From: Acidobacteriota bacterium
Lineage (GTDB): Bacteria; Acidobacteriota; Terriglobia; Bryobacterales; Bryobacteraceae
Assembly: GCA_018268715.1 (NCBI GenBank)
Contig: JAFDVZ010000008.1
Span: 16,236 to 80,235, forward strand
Direction: 5' to 3'
Length of the DNA: 64,000 nt
In this document: positions 51,133-60,270 of the stretch, piece by piece
How positions within the stretch are numbered: the first letter of the stretch is position 1
Layout: every line of letters begins with the position of its first letter
The notes under the pieces: model-generated
Told to the model about the DNA's origin: nothing
The model's input: the letters and a program-made list of their open reading frames with translations, nothing else
Databases searched by the model: none
Translations under genes and position numbers: made by a program

Positions 51133-53229
51133 TTGAGAGTCTACGAAGGAGCGGAAATCAGGAATGTCGGCCTGGTCGGGCACGGACATTCCGGCAAGAC
51201 AAGTCTCGCCGCTGCGTTTCTGTACACGAGCGGCGCAACGAATCGTCTGACTCGCGCCGATGAAGGCAACACCATCACGGACTTTGACGACGAGGAAATC
51301 GCGCGCAAACTGACGATCTCCACCGGAATCGCCTACGTGGAATGGAAGAAGACGAAGATCAACCTGCTGGACACGCCGGGCTTCAACATCTTCCTGAACG
51401 ACACCAAGATGGCGCTGGCGGCGGCCGATTCGGCGCTGGTCCTGGTGGACGGCGTGGCCGGCGTCGAAGTCCAGACGGAGAAGACGTTTGGATTCGCCGA
51501 TGAATTCAAACTGCCCCGCGCCTTTGTCATCAATAAGCTCGATCGCGAGCGCTCAAGCTTCGCGCGGACGCTCGAGAGCATCCACAGCGTGTTCGGGCGC
51601 ATGGCGGTCCCCATCCAGTTGCCGATCGGATCGGAGCGCGACTTCAAGGGCGTTATCGACCTGATCCGCATGAAGGCGATCACCTATACGGCCGACGGCG
51701 ACGGCAAGGGTAAGGAGTCCGACATTCCGGCGGACATGGCGGAAGCCGCCCAGAAGGCGCACGAAGCGCTGGTGGAAATTGTCGCCGAGGGCAAGGACGA
51801 GTTGATGGAGGAGTTCTTCGCCGAAGGCACGATCTCCCAGGAACACATCGTCGCCGGCCTGCGCGAAGAGATGTCGGAACGGCGCGTGTATCCGGTGCTG
51901 TGCGCGGCGCTGTCCCACAACGTGGGGACGGACCTGCTGCTCGACTTCGTGTCCGACTACATGCCGTCGGGCGTGGCGCGCGGCGTGGTGAGCGGAATGG
52001 TGAATGGCGAGCCGAAGGACCGCAAGGTGTCCGACTCCGAGCCCGTATCCGCGTACGTCTTCAAGACGGTGGCGGATCCCTTCGCCGGCCGCGTCACCTA
52101 TTTCAAGGTGATGTCGGGCATCGTGAAGAATGACGCGAACCTGACCAACAGCCGGACCGGAGGCGGCGAACGCCTGTCGCACATCGGCTGCCTGATGGGC
52201 AAGACGCTGACGCCGGCGACCGAACTGCGGGCGGGCGACATCGGCGCGGTGGCCAAGCTGAAGGACACCCTGACGGGCGACACGTTGGCCGACAAAGCCA
52301 CGATGATCTCGTATCCGCAGGTGAAGGTGGCCGAGCCCTCCATCGCCTACGCGATTTCGGCCAAGACCCGCAACGATGAAGATCGCATGGGCAACGCGAT
52401 CCAGAAGATCCTCGAAGAGGACCCGTCGCTGCGTTTCTACCGCGATCCGCAGACCAAGGAATTCCTGCTTGGCGGCAACGGCCAGCAACACGTCGAGGTG
52501 ATTTGCAGCCGCCTGAAGCGGCGCTACGGCGTCGACGTCAGCCTGAGCGCGCCGAAGATCCCGTATCGCGAAACGATTCGCGGGAACGCCGACGTGCAGG
52601 GACGCCACAAGAAGCAGACCGGCGGCCACGGCCAGTTCGGCGACTGCTGGATTCGCATGGAGCCGCTGCCGCGCGGCGGCAAGTTCGAGTTCGCCAACGA
52701 GATCTTCGGCGGCTCGATCCCGCGGCAGTACATCCCGGCGGTGGAAAAAGGCATCGTCGAGGCGGCCGAGAAGGGTTTCCTGGCCGGATATCCGATGGTG
52801 GACTTCAAGGTAATCGTCTACGACGGCTCCTACCACGATGTCGATTCGTCGGAAATGTCGTTCAAGCTGGCGGCTCGCAAAGCCTTCAAGGCGGCCATGG
52901 TGACGGCCAAGCCGGCGCTGCTCGAACCGGTGATGAACGTCGAAGTGCAGGCGCCTGTGGAGTACGCGGGCGACCTGATGGGCGACATGAACGGCCGGCG
53001 CGGACGGATCAGCGGCATGGAGACCAAAGGCGCCACCCAGATCGTCCGGGCGCAGGTGCCGATGGCCGAGATGCTGAGCTACCAGAACGAGCTGACCTCG
53101 ATGACGCAGGGCCGCGGCTCGTTCTCCATGGAGTTTGACCACTACGACTTCGTGCCGGCGCAGCAGGCCGAGAAGATTGTCGCGGCGGCCAAGGCGGCGA
53201 AAACTGGAGAGGAAGAGGAAGAAGAGTAG
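51133..53229 (+). CDS. fusA: Elongation factor G paralogue (EF-G-2 type)
   Basis: GTPase of 698 residues with the EF-G domain order: G domain (P-loop GHGHSGKT at 16-23, switch DTPGFNIFL, specificity NKLD), then domains II to V. The P-loop differs from that of the main translocase (GHIDAGKTT) and is typical of EF-G-2-like paralogues. The protein ends in a run of glutamates (EEEEEE). It starts with TTG at 51133, 10 bases after AAGGAG. No ribosomal protein or tuf gene is adjacent, supporting a second copy rather than the main fusA. A hairpin follows the stop. Confidence 0.9.
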   Translation: MRVYEGAEIRNVGLVGHGHSGKTSLAAAFLYTSGATNRLTRADEGNTITDFDDEEIARKLTISTGIAYVEWKKTKINLLDTPGFNIFLNDTKMALAAADSALVLVDGVAGVEVQTEKTFGFADEFKLPRAFVINKLDRERSSFARTLESIHSVFGRMAVPIQLPIGSERDFKGVIDLIRMKAITYTADGDGKGKESDIPADMAEAAQKAHEALVEIVAEGKDELMEEFFAEGTISQEHIVAGLREEMSERRVYPVLCAALSHNVGTDLLLDFVSDYMPSGVARGVVSGMVNGEPKDRKVSDSEPVSAYVFKTVADPFAGRVTYFKVMSGIVKNDANLTNSRTGGGERLSHIGCLMGKTLTPATELRAGDIGAVAKLKDTLTGDTLADKATMISYPQVKVAEPSIAYAISAKTRNDEDRMGNAIQKILEEDPSLRFYRDPQTKEFLLGGNGQQHVEVICSRLKRRYGVDVSLSAPKIPYRETIRGNADVQGRHKKQTGGHGQFGDCWIRMEPLPRGGKFEFANEIFGGSIPRQYIPAVEKGIVEAAEKGFLAGYPMVDFKVIVYDGSYHDVDSSEMSFKLAARKAFKAAMVTAKPALLEPVMNVEVQAPVEYAGDLMGDMNGRRGRISGMETKGATQIVRAQVPMAEMLSYQNELTSMTQGRGSFSMEFDHYDFVPAQQAEKIVAAAKAAKTGEEEEEE

Positions 53230-53243
53230 CAGCCAGGTACTAA

Positions 53244-53281
53244 ACCCTGATGGGTATCCCGGAAGTGGATACCCTCAGGGT
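53244..53281 (+). terminator. Bulged 15-bp hairpin after the EF-G gene
   Basis: ACCCTGA and GGGTATCC (53244-53259, separated by one T) pair with GGATACCC and TCAGGGT (53267-53281). The 15-bp stem with one bulge and a 7-base loop is followed by an A/T-rich stretch without a pure T run. It probably terminates the EF-G transcript. Confidence 0.65.
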
Positions 53282-53425
53282 AGTTTATTAAAGAATTTTA
53301 ATCTTCGGGCTGAACGAGGCCCTCCGGACAGCTAAGCCTTTTGACACGTGGCGCTTGTGTCGCGGCGACACACCCATTCGCGGCGGCGGTTCGGAGAAAC
53401 CCCGGCCGGGGCCGGCATTCTCAGC

Positions 53426-53455
53426 TTGACCGCAGTTTGTAGGTCGTTGTAAATT
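53426..53455 (+). promoter_or_regulatory. Sigma-70-type promoter for the MltD-like gene
   Basis: TTGACC (53426-53431) and TAAATT (53450-53455) are separated by 18 bases, 68 bases before the gene start at 53524. This is the clearest housekeeping-type promoter in the window. Confidence 0.6.
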
Positions 53456-53523
53456 AAGCCTTTGCGAACAAATCATCGGATTGAAACATCCGGATTTAAC
53501 TCCGACGGAAGTAGAGGAATCGG

Positions 53524-55275
53524 ATGACCCAAACTCCTCGCGTACGCGCGGTCCTTACCAGCAGCTGCATCCTCGCAGCCTTCGCCATCCTGGATGGATG
53601 TGGTCCTGTCAGAAACCAGCAGTTCCGTTCTTCCTTTCTCCCTCCCGCCCCCGTGGCAGAGTCCAGCACCGAATACCTCTCAGAGCCTCCGCCGGTAACC
53701 AAAGAGTTCGCAAAGGAGCTTCCCCAGCTCTTTCCCGTCGAACCGGCGCTCGCGAAGAATTCGGCCGCCGACCTGCGGTTGCGCAAGGCGGAAGACAAGT
53801 TCAACGAGGGCAAGCAGGCCTACCAGGCCGGCAACATCGTCGAGGCGCGGCGGCTGTTCAATGAAGCCGTCGACGTTCTGCTGAGCTCGCCGGAATCCGC
53901 GGATCGCGGAAAGGCGGAGCGGCGCCTGGACCAGATGGTGGACGCCATCTACCGCTATGACATGAACGGACTGGGCGCGGCGGAAGACGCGGACAAAGTG
54001 GTCTTCGACAAGGCCCCGCTGGACGGCATTCTGGAGATGACGTTCCCGATCGATCCCGGCCTGAAGCCGAAGGTGAGCGAGGAAGTGCACGCCACGGTGT
54101 CGCAGTTGCCATTGGAAGAAAGCGACTCCGTGCTGAGCTACATCCACTTCTTCTCGACCGAGGGCGGCAAGAAGATCCTGACCGCCGGTCTGCGCCGCGC
54201 GGGACGGTACCGGCCGCTGATCGAGCGCGTGTTGAGCGAAGAGGGCGTGCCGCAGGAATTGATTTACCTGGCCCAGGCGGAATCGGGTTTCCTGCCTCGC
54301 GCGGTATCCTATAAGTCCGCCGCCGGCATGTGGCAGTTCCTGGCCTGGCGCGGCAAAGAGTACGGCCTGCAGGTGACCAAGTACGGCGACGACCGCCTGG
54401 ATCCCGAGAAGGCGACCCGCGCGGCGGCCCGCCACCTGCGCGACCTGTATCAGCAGTTGGGCGACTGGTATCTGGCGATGGCCGCCTACAATTGCGGCCC
54501 GGGCTGCGTGGACCGCGCGGTTCAGCGCACCGGATACGCCGACTTCTGGACTCTCCGCAACCTGAACGTCCTGCCGAAAGAAACCGCTAATTACGTCCCC
54601 GCCATTCTCGCCATCACCATCATGGCCAAGAACCCCAAGGACTACGGTCTGGAAGGGATCGAGGTGGACCGTCCCATCGAATACGACACGGTGAAACTGG
54701 ACACCACGACGAACCTGGCGCTGGTGGCCGACGCGGTGGAGCGTCCGATTTCGGAGATCCGCGAGTTGAATCCGTCGCTGCTGCGCGGAATCGCTCCGTC
54801 GGGCGCCGAGTTGCGCGTTCCCAAGGGCGCCACCCATGCGCTGATGGCCGCGCTTGAGAACGTGCCCGCGACGAAACGGGATAGCTGGCGGATGCACCGC
54901 GTGGAGAAGGGCGAATCGCTGGCGGCGATCGCGAAACGGTACGGAACGCCGGCGTCGGCGATCGTTTCCGCCAACAACGGGGCCATCGCGGCGCCGGAAG
55001 CGGGCGACGTCCTGCTGATCCCCGCCTCCTATCGCGAGCCGGTCCCGACGGTCCGCCGCGCGGCGGCCACGCCGAAGCGCACCGCCGCTCGCACAACGGG
55101 CACGGCGGCGGCGCGAACCACGGTCGCGCGGACGCACACGGTGGCGAAGGCTTCGACCCACAGCACGGTGCGCAACACTGCGGTCCGCAGGGTTCCGGCG
55201 AAGGTGCTGAACCAGAGGGCGCCCGCGCGCAGGATGCGCACCGCCCACGCGGGATCGGCGGCCGGCGGCCAGTAA
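53524..55275 (+). CDS. MltD-like lytic transglycosylase lipoprotein with LysM domain
   Basis: Membrane-anchored murein hydrolase of 583 residues. Lipoprotein signal LAAFAILDGC gives lipidation at C26. The N-terminal linker region (about 80-170) contains a TPR-like helix pair (EDKFNEGKQAYQAGNIVEAR). The SLT catalytic domain (about 225-370) has catalytic E253 in QAESGFLPRAVS, then SAAGMWQFLAW and MAAYNCGPG. One LysM module (about 456-500, RVEKGESLAAIAKRYGTP) binds peptidoglycan. The tail is a Thr/Arg/Ala-rich disordered region. It cleaves glycan strands during wall growth. A good sigma-70 promoter lies upstream. Confidence 0.92.
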   Translation: MTQTPRVRAVLTSSCILAAFAILDGCGPVRNQQFRSSFLPPAPVAESSTEYLSEPPPVTKEFAKELPQLFPVEPALAKNSAADLRLRKAEDKFNEGKQAYQAGNIVEARRLFNEAVDVLLSSPESADRGKAERRLDQMVDAIYRYDMNGLGAAEDADKVVFDKAPLDGILEMTFPIDPGLKPKVSEEVHATVSQLPLEESDSVLSYIHFFSTEGGKKILTAGLRRAGRYRPLIERVLSEEGVPQELIYLAQAESGFLPRAVSYKSAAGMWQFLAWRGKEYGLQVTKYGDDRLDPEKATRAAARHLRDLYQQLGDWYLAMAAYNCGPGCVDRAVQRTGYADFWTLRNLNVLPKETANYVPAILAITIMAKNPKDYGLEGIEVDRPIEYDTVKLDTTTNLALVADAVERPISEIRELNPSLLRGIAPSGAELRVPKGATHALMAALENVPATKRDSWRMHRVEKGESLAAIAKRYGTPASAIVSANNGAIAAPEAGDVLLIPASYREPVPTVRRAAATPKRTAARTTGTAAARTTVARTHTVAKASTHSTVRNTAVRRVPAKVLNQRAPARRMRTAHAGSAAGGQ

Positions 55276-55280
55276 GAACG

Positions 55281-57179
55281 CTACAACAACTTGCGAGAGC
55301 TGAGCCGTTCCACGGGAACGGCTTTCGCATTTATGGACGACCGGAAAGCGCGGTCCATCGCATCGACGGCGGCGACGCCAGTGGGGGATTCGAGCGCGAG
55401 GTCGGACCAGGCCGTCTTCCAGACAAGCTTCACGGACCCTCTCTCCAGGCGATGCGCCAGGTGGAAGCCGTCCATGTACTGGTCGTAGTCCTCCAGCGTG
55501 CCTTCGGCCGCGTGCATGGCGAGCGCGAAGGCGCAGAAGGCGGCGTCCGGCCAGCGGACGGCGCGCGCGGCGCCCTTCGACAGGAAATCCACGGAAACGG
55601 TCAGCAGGCCCTGCTCTCGCGCGAGGGTCAGACGGCCGGCGGGCTCGCCGAACGCGGCTCGCACCGGCTTGAAGTACAACAGCGCGCCGCCCACGTCGAC
55701 CACGAACCGGCTGCCGGCCGGATACTCGCCCAGGTCGGCGTCCTGGCCGTTCACCAGCGTCGGCGCGTTGAAGGGAACCTGGGCCAGGTCGAGCCGCAGG
55801 CGCAGGCGCGCGCAGGTGAATTCGCCGTCCTTCACCGGATCGAGGGAGGGATGACGGTCTCCGCCGGGAGAGCGGAAGGCGGCCGCGCCCAACACGAAGT
55901 TCTTCGACTGGACCGAGTAGAACAGGCCGCTCGCGAAGTCGTAATCGTCCTTCAGGAGGCGGGCCTGAAGGTAACGCCCCGGCCGGTCCGGTCCTCCCCA
56001 ATAGCCGACCAACGGCCGGCTCTGCACCCAGAAACTGCCTCGATTGACGGACCCGAGACAATGGTCCAGGCCGAGGAACGTGGCGCCTTGCAAGGGCTCG
56101 ACGCCGGCGGGAGCGTTGGCGAATAACTCGCGATGCTCGCGGTCCATTTCGAGCAACAGGAACCAGGCGGCCGAATCCTCGGAGCAGCGGTAGTCCAGGC
56201 GCGCGACATCGCCCGGCGGATTGCGGTCCGCGAGTTCGTCGAGGCTGGCGAATCCGATGGCGCCGCTGAGCGCCTTCTGGATCCAGAAAGGGTAGCCGAT
56301 GTCGGTGGAGTAGCAGCGGCTCATGGGGCCGGCCAACTGACGCGTGGGGGGATGCCAGTGGCGGCTGAGATGCAGCCAGGCGCGCTCCTCGATGGCGAGG
56401 GCCAGTTTGCGCGCCGCCGCATCCTTCACGTACATACGGATGCGGGTGAGGTTGGCGATGGTGACGTTCGAATAAGTCGGGCTGTTGTATTCGGAGAAGC
56501 CGCCGGTTTCATCGATCGCGCGGGCGAGACGAGTCAGACGGTCCTGGGCGTATTGCTTCAGGTCCGAGTCATTCAATAACTCAGCGGCGGCGAGAGTTAC
56601 AAATGTCCCCTGCACGGCGATGTTGGTGTAAGTCATCGCGACGTTGCGCTGGCGCACCGATCCGGCCGCGAGGCGGATGGCCGCGAGCGCCAGTTGGCGC
56701 AACCCGGCCGGCAGTTTCGCGCCGTGACGGAATTCCACTTCGAGCAGCAGGGCGCCGAGGAAGTCCGCCCAGTTCCAGTCGGCGGGCGACATCTTCGAGG
56801 CGGGCTCCTCCGAGTAATAACCCCAGAGACCGAGCCAACGGCTGTCGGGACCGGCGTCCTGTAGCGCGAGGACGCGGTCGAGAATCGCGAGCGCGCGCTG
56901 GCGGCGGGCGTCGTCGTTGGTCTCAAGCAGCAGCAGAGCGTAGTCGAGCGATTCCCGGGTGGGGTGGACGGACGCGTCGCGCAGATTGGTGTGGTAGTGG
57001 TATTCGGGGCCGAGCTTCTGGCGGAGCAGATTCTCGGCCGGGTCAAAGGCGGGATCGGTCCGCTCGACGGCCGCCGTCAGAATGGCGCGGTCCCAGCGGG
57101 CGGTCCAGCGTTGCGGATCGGCGGCGAGAGCGGCCGCGCCGAGTGGAGCCGCCAGCAGGCTTCTCCGGGACAACTTCAT
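55281..57179 (-). CDS. Secreted (alpha/alpha)-barrel-type hypothetical enzyme
   Basis: Protein of 632 residues with a Tat-like signal (MKLSRRSLLAAPLGAAALAA). The N-terminal half is helical with repeated hydrophobic pairs (DWNWADFLGALLLEVEFRHG, TYTNIAVQGTFVTLAAAELL) and the motif GGFSEYNSPTYSNVT, seen in (alpha/alpha)6-toroid polysaccharide lyases of the heparinase/alginate-lyase type. The second half is beta-rich. I cannot assign a substrate or catalytic residues. It lies convergent with the lytic transglycosylase and 3 bases before the recN end, on the same strand as recN. Confidence 0.75.
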   Translation of the reverse strand: MKLSRRSLLAAPLGAAALAADPQRWTARWDRAILTAAVERTDPAFDPAENLLRQKLGPEYHYHTNLRDASVHPTRESLDYALLLLETNDDARRQRALAILDRVLALQDAGPDSRWLGLWGYYSEEPASKMSPADWNWADFLGALLLEVEFRHGAKLPAGLRQLALAAIRLAAGSVRQRNVAMTYTNIAVQGTFVTLAAAELLNDSDLKQYAQDRLTRLARAIDETGGFSEYNSPTYSNVTIANLTRIRMYVKDAAARKLALAIEERAWLHLSRHWHPPTRQLAGPMSRCYSTDIGYPFWIQKALSGAIGFASLDELADRNPPGDVARLDYRCSEDSAAWFLLLEMDREHRELFANAPAGVEPLQGATFLGLDHCLGSVNRGSFWVQSRPLVGYWGGPDRPGRYLQARLLKDDYDFASGLFYSVQSKNFVLGAAAFRSPGGDRHPSLDPVKDGEFTCARLRLRLDLAQVPFNAPTLVNGQDADLGEYPAGSRFVVDVGGALLYFKPVRAAFGEPAGRLTLAREQGLLTVSVDFLSKGAARAVRWPDAAFCAFALAMHAAEGTLEDYDQYMDGFHLAHRLERGSVKLVWKTAWSDLALESPTGVAAVDAMDRAFRSSINAKAVPVERLSSRKLL

Positions 57180-57182
57180 AAG

Positions 57183-58862
57183 TCACTTCCCTGTCGCGCC
57201 GAGTTTCAATAACTGCTCGGCATGTCTTAACGCCTCGGGAGTTAGATGTTCGCCCGAAATCATGCGGCCGATTTCGCGCGCGCGTTCGGCCGATGGCAGG
57301 GCTTCGATGCTCGATACGGTGCGGCCCTTCTCTTCGTGCTTCTCGACTCGAAAATGATGGTCGGCGAAACCGGCGATCTGCGGCAGGTGGGTGACGCATA
57401 ACACCTGGTTGGAGGCGGCCAGACGTTTCAGGCGGCGTCCCACCGATTCGGCCGCGCCGCCGCTGATGCCGGCGTCGACCTCGTCGAACACCAGCGTCCT
57501 GGGAGAGCGCCCGGCATGGGCCGCCGAGGCCTGGGTGCAGGTTTTCAACGCGAGCGCGATGCGGGATAACTCGCCGCCCGACGCGATGCGCTCGAGCGGC
57601 TTCGGCTCCTCGCCGATGTTGGGCGCGATGAGAAACTCGACCGTGTCGGCGCCGTTGGCGGACCAGGTGGCCGGGCCCACGGCCGTCTGAAACTTGGTCT
57701 TGGCCATGGCGAGCGAGGCTAACTCCTTCTCCACGCGCCGCGATAACTCCTCCCCCGCCCTGACCCGCTGGGCGGTCAGTTTCGCGGCCGCCGTTTCGTA
57801 GGCGCGGGCCAGACGCTCGCGTTCCTGTTCGAGTTTCGCGCGGAGGGCGCTCGCATCCTCGGCGCTCGCCAGGTGGGCGCTCACCTCCTTCAGAAATGCG
57901 AGGATCTGCTCCACCGAGCCGCCGTACTTGCGCTTCAGTTTATCGATGGCGGCCAGGCGCGATTCGACCTCGTCGAGACGGCCGGGATCGGCCTCGAGCT
58001 TGCCGACGTAGTCGCGCAGGGCCCAGGAGGCCTCGTCGACGGCGAGCGTGGCGGGCTTCAGCGATTCGAGCATGGGGCCGGCCGCCTCGTCGATGCGGGC
58101 CAACTCCTCAAGCTTCCGCGCGGCCAGCTTGAGTTGCGTGTAGACGCTGGCCGGCGAATCGTACAGGGCCGAGTAGGCGGTGTTGGCCGCCTCCTGAAGG
58201 CGGGCCATGTTGCTCAACACGCGGCGTTCGTTTTCAAGCTCCGCGTCCTCGCCGGCGGCGAGCGCCGCGCCCTCGATTTCGCGCTTCTGGAAGGACCACA
58301 GGTCGGCCATGCGGAGGCGCTCCTGCTCGGAGCGGTCCAACTCGTCGAGTTGGGCGGCGGCCTTGCGCCAGCGGCGGTAGAGGTCGCCGACCGCGCCCGC
58401 GTCGACGGCGCCGAACAGGTCGAGCATTTCGCGTTGGGCGTCGGAGGCGAACAGCAGTTGCTGGTCATGCTGGCCGTGGATGTCGCCGATGAAGGGGGCG
58501 AGTTCCCGCAGGATGCCGACGGCGACGGGACGGCTGCCGGCGAAGGCGCGGGACTTGCCGGAGCTGAGAATCTCGCGCTCGATGAGCAGTTCGCCGTCCT
58601 CGCACTCGATGCCCGCCTGTTCGAGAACGGGGCCGAGACGCGGATGTTCGGGCAACTCCACGATGGCGGAGATGCGGGCGCGATCGCATCCGGTGCGGAC
58701 CATTTCGGCCGATGCGCGTCCGCCGAACAACAGCGCCAGCGCGTCCACCACCATCGACTTGCCGCTGCCGGTTTCGCCGGTCAGCACGTTCAGGCCAGCC
58801 TGGAATCGGATGCGGATCCTTTCGATGACGGCATAGTTCTCAACGACGAGTTCCACGAGCAT
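57183..58862 (-). CDS. recN: DNA repair protein RecN
   Basis: SMC-like ATPase of 559 residues for double-strand-break repair. Walker A GETGSGKS is at about 29-36 and the Q-loop DIHGQHDQQLLFA follows. A long coiled-coil centre (about 170-400) precedes the signature LERIASGGELSRIALALK, Walker B TLVFDEVDAGISGGAA and the C-terminal VTHLPQIAGFADHHF. The start is the ATG at 58862 (MLVELVVENYAVIERI); a longer in-frame extension is not conserved. It is divergent from the PspA-type operon, with 146 bases between them. Family length is normal (about 550). Confidence 0.97.
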   Translation of the reverse strand: MLVELVVENYAVIERIRIRFQAGLNVLTGETGSGKSMVVDALALLFGGRASAEMVRTGCDRARISAIVELPEHPRLGPVLEQAGIECEDGELLIEREILSSGKSRAFAGSRPVAVGILRELAPFIGDIHGQHDQQLLFASDAQREMLDLFGAVDAGAVGDLYRRWRKAAAQLDELDRSEQERLRMADLWSFQKREIEGAALAAGEDAELENERRVLSNMARLQEAANTAYSALYDSPASVYTQLKLAARKLEELARIDEAAGPMLESLKPATLAVDEASWALRDYVGKLEADPGRLDEVESRLAAIDKLKRKYGGSVEQILAFLKEVSAHLASAEDASALRAKLEQERERLARAYETAAAKLTAQRVRAGEELSRRVEKELASLAMAKTKFQTAVGPATWSANGADTVEFLIAPNIGEEPKPLERIASGGELSRIALALKTCTQASAAHAGRSPRTLVFDEVDAGISGGAAESVGRRLKRLAASNQVLCVTHLPQIAGFADHHFRVEKHEEKGRTVSSIEALPSAERAREIGRMISGEHLTPEALRHAEQLLKLGATGK

Positions 58863-58970
58863 CTGAGGCCAGTTTCGCACACGCTTCGCCAGGGGCAATG
58901 GCGCGCGACGGCGCCCACCGGCGCCCGGACGCCGCCCGCCGATTGCCGTCGGCGGCCGCCGACCACGAGG

Positions 58971-58999
58971 GGAACTTCGCCGCCCGCACGGCGTATACT
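58971..58999 (+). promoter_or_regulatory. Candidate ECF-type promoter of the PspA-type operon
   Basis: GGAACT (58971-58976; GGAACTT to 58977) and TATACT (58994-58999) are 17 bases apart. The -10 element ends 9 bases before the ATG at 59009, and no SD is present, so the mRNA is probably leaderless. The GGAACTT box matches the two boxes before the ECF sigma gene near 5.3 kb. Control by that sigma factor is inference. Confidence 0.45.
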
Positions 59000-59008
59000 T
59001 TGACTGGT

Positions 59009-59431
59009 ATGACGCGTAGCGATCACCTTTCGATTTCACAAGTCGCCGACCTGCTGGCGCGCAACGGCTTTGAGGTCACCCAGACTTCCGACGGCGTGCT
59101 GCAGGTGCGCGACCTCGAGACCGGCATCGTTTATCAGTCCGTTCTCGAGGGCAACGTTCTTTACCTGTCCGTGACGCTGACCACCGTGCCCACGGCGTCC
59201 ATCACGGCCGAGATCATGCGCAAGATGCTTTCGGCGAGCAATGGCATTTCGACCTCCGCGTTCCAGCTTTATGAACTGCCGGACGGCAAGACCGCCATCG
59301 CGCTGAACAACTTCTGCACCATCCAGAACATGGGGGAGGAGGATGAGGACGACGTGCTCAGTTCAGCCGGCTATCTGAAGGCCGATACTCTGGCCGCCCG
59401 CGACCTGCTGGGGGACGCCTTCGCCGCGTAG
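59009..59431 (+). CDS. YbjN-like/DUF2170-like sensory or chaperone-type protein
   Basis: Protein of 140 residues with no signal peptide. The pattern HLSISQVADLLARNGFEVTQ, GVLQVRDLETGIVYQSVLEG, LYLSVTLTTVPTASITAEIM, FQLYELPDGKTAIALNNFC fits the YbjN/CesT-type alpha/beta fold. It is followed by an acidic linker (MGEEDEDD) and a short helix. It opens an operon with a PspA homologue, a DUF4178 protein, a large unknown and a DUF350 membrane protein. In E. coli the yjfIJKL genes have a comparable order with a DUF2170 protein first. The family assignment is inference from fold and context. Confidence 0.75.
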   Translation: MTRSDHLSISQVADLLARNGFEVTQTSDGVLQVRDLETGIVYQSVLEGNVLYLSVTLTTVPTASITAEIMRKMLSASNGISTSAFQLYELPDGKTAIALNNFCTIQNMGEEDEDDVLSSAGYLKADTLAARDLLGDAFAA

Positions 59432-59468
59432 TCGAGCGAACCGCGAGACAATAGGAGCTAACAGCACC

Positions 59469-60209
59469 ATGGGATTCTTTTCTGAATTGTTCGGCCGGGG
59501 CGGCCGCGTCGTGCGCGGTCAGATGAACCAGGGCATGGATACGGTGGAGGACGCCACCTTCGAGGCGACCGTCAAACAGACCGTTCGCGACATGCGCGCG
59601 GAACTGGCCAAGACCATCAACGCATCGGCGATGGCCATGAGCAACCATAACCGGCTGGAGGCGGAGTACGACAAGTACGTCCGGCAGTCGGCCGATTGGC
59701 TGGCGCGCGCCAACCAGGCGCTCGACGCGGGCAATGAGGACCTGGCGAAGAAGGCGCTGGCGAAGAAGGCGGAGTCCGACCAGCAGGTGGCGTCGATGAA
59801 GCCGGGCGTCGACGCGGCGCGCACTGCGAGCGAGTCGCTGAAGGCCAAGGTGGCGGAGCTGAAGCGGCGCATCGACGAGGCGGACCGGACGGCGACCACG
59901 CTGGTGGCTCGCAAGAACGCGGCGGTGGCGCAGCGCAAGGTGGCCGAGGCGCTGTCTGGCGTCGCCGAGGCGGACAACGCCTTCGCGGCGCTGAAGGGAT
60001 TCGAAGAGTCGGTGTCGCGCGAGGAGGCCAAGGCCAAGGCGTTCGACCAGCTCGCGTCGGCGGGCAAGGACGACAGCCTGGAGGCGGAGTTCGCGCAGTT
60101 GCAGGGCTCCACGGTGGACGGCGAACTGGCGGCGCTCAAGGCCGCGCGCCAGCAGAAGGCGCTGCCGCCGACCATGCCGAAGCAGATCGCCGCGCCCGAG
60201 CCGCAGTAG
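59469..60209 (+). CDS. PspA/IM30-family coiled-coil protein
   Basis: Protein of 246 residues almost entirely of heptad-type helices. The N-terminal amphipathic helix (MGFFSELFGRGGRVVRGQMNQGMDT) is typical of PspA/Vipp1 proteins, which bind damaged inner membranes and form oligomeric scaffolds. Long helices follow with Ala, Lys, Glu and Gln, and a Pro/Ala-rich tail. It is slightly longer than E. coli PspA (222 residues). SD-like AGGAGC precedes the start. It is the second gene of the stress-type operon; pspF, pspB and pspC genes are absent, so this is not the classical psp operon. Confidence 0.85.
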   Translation: MGFFSELFGRGGRVVRGQMNQGMDTVEDATFEATVKQTVRDMRAELAKTINASAMAMSNHNRLEAEYDKYVRQSADWLARANQALDAGNEDLAKKALAKKAESDQQVASMKPGVDAARTASESLKAKVAELKRRIDEADRTATTLVARKNAAVAQRKVAEALSGVAEADNAFAALKGFEESVSREEAKAKAFDQLASAGKDDSLEAEFAQLQGSTVDGELAALKAARQQKALPPTMPKQIAAPEPQ

Positions 60210-60270
60210 GGCGGGCGCACCGTAAAATGGAGGCAGGGCGGCGGGTTCGCCGCCCCCGCATCCGCCAATC

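Noticed and set aside
53680..56061. Long minus-strand open frame under the MltD-like gene
   Set aside because: The plus-strand gene has a lipobox, catalytic Glu and LysM module, and the other frame has none. The same applies to long antisense frames at 17916-19502 and 51553-53142.
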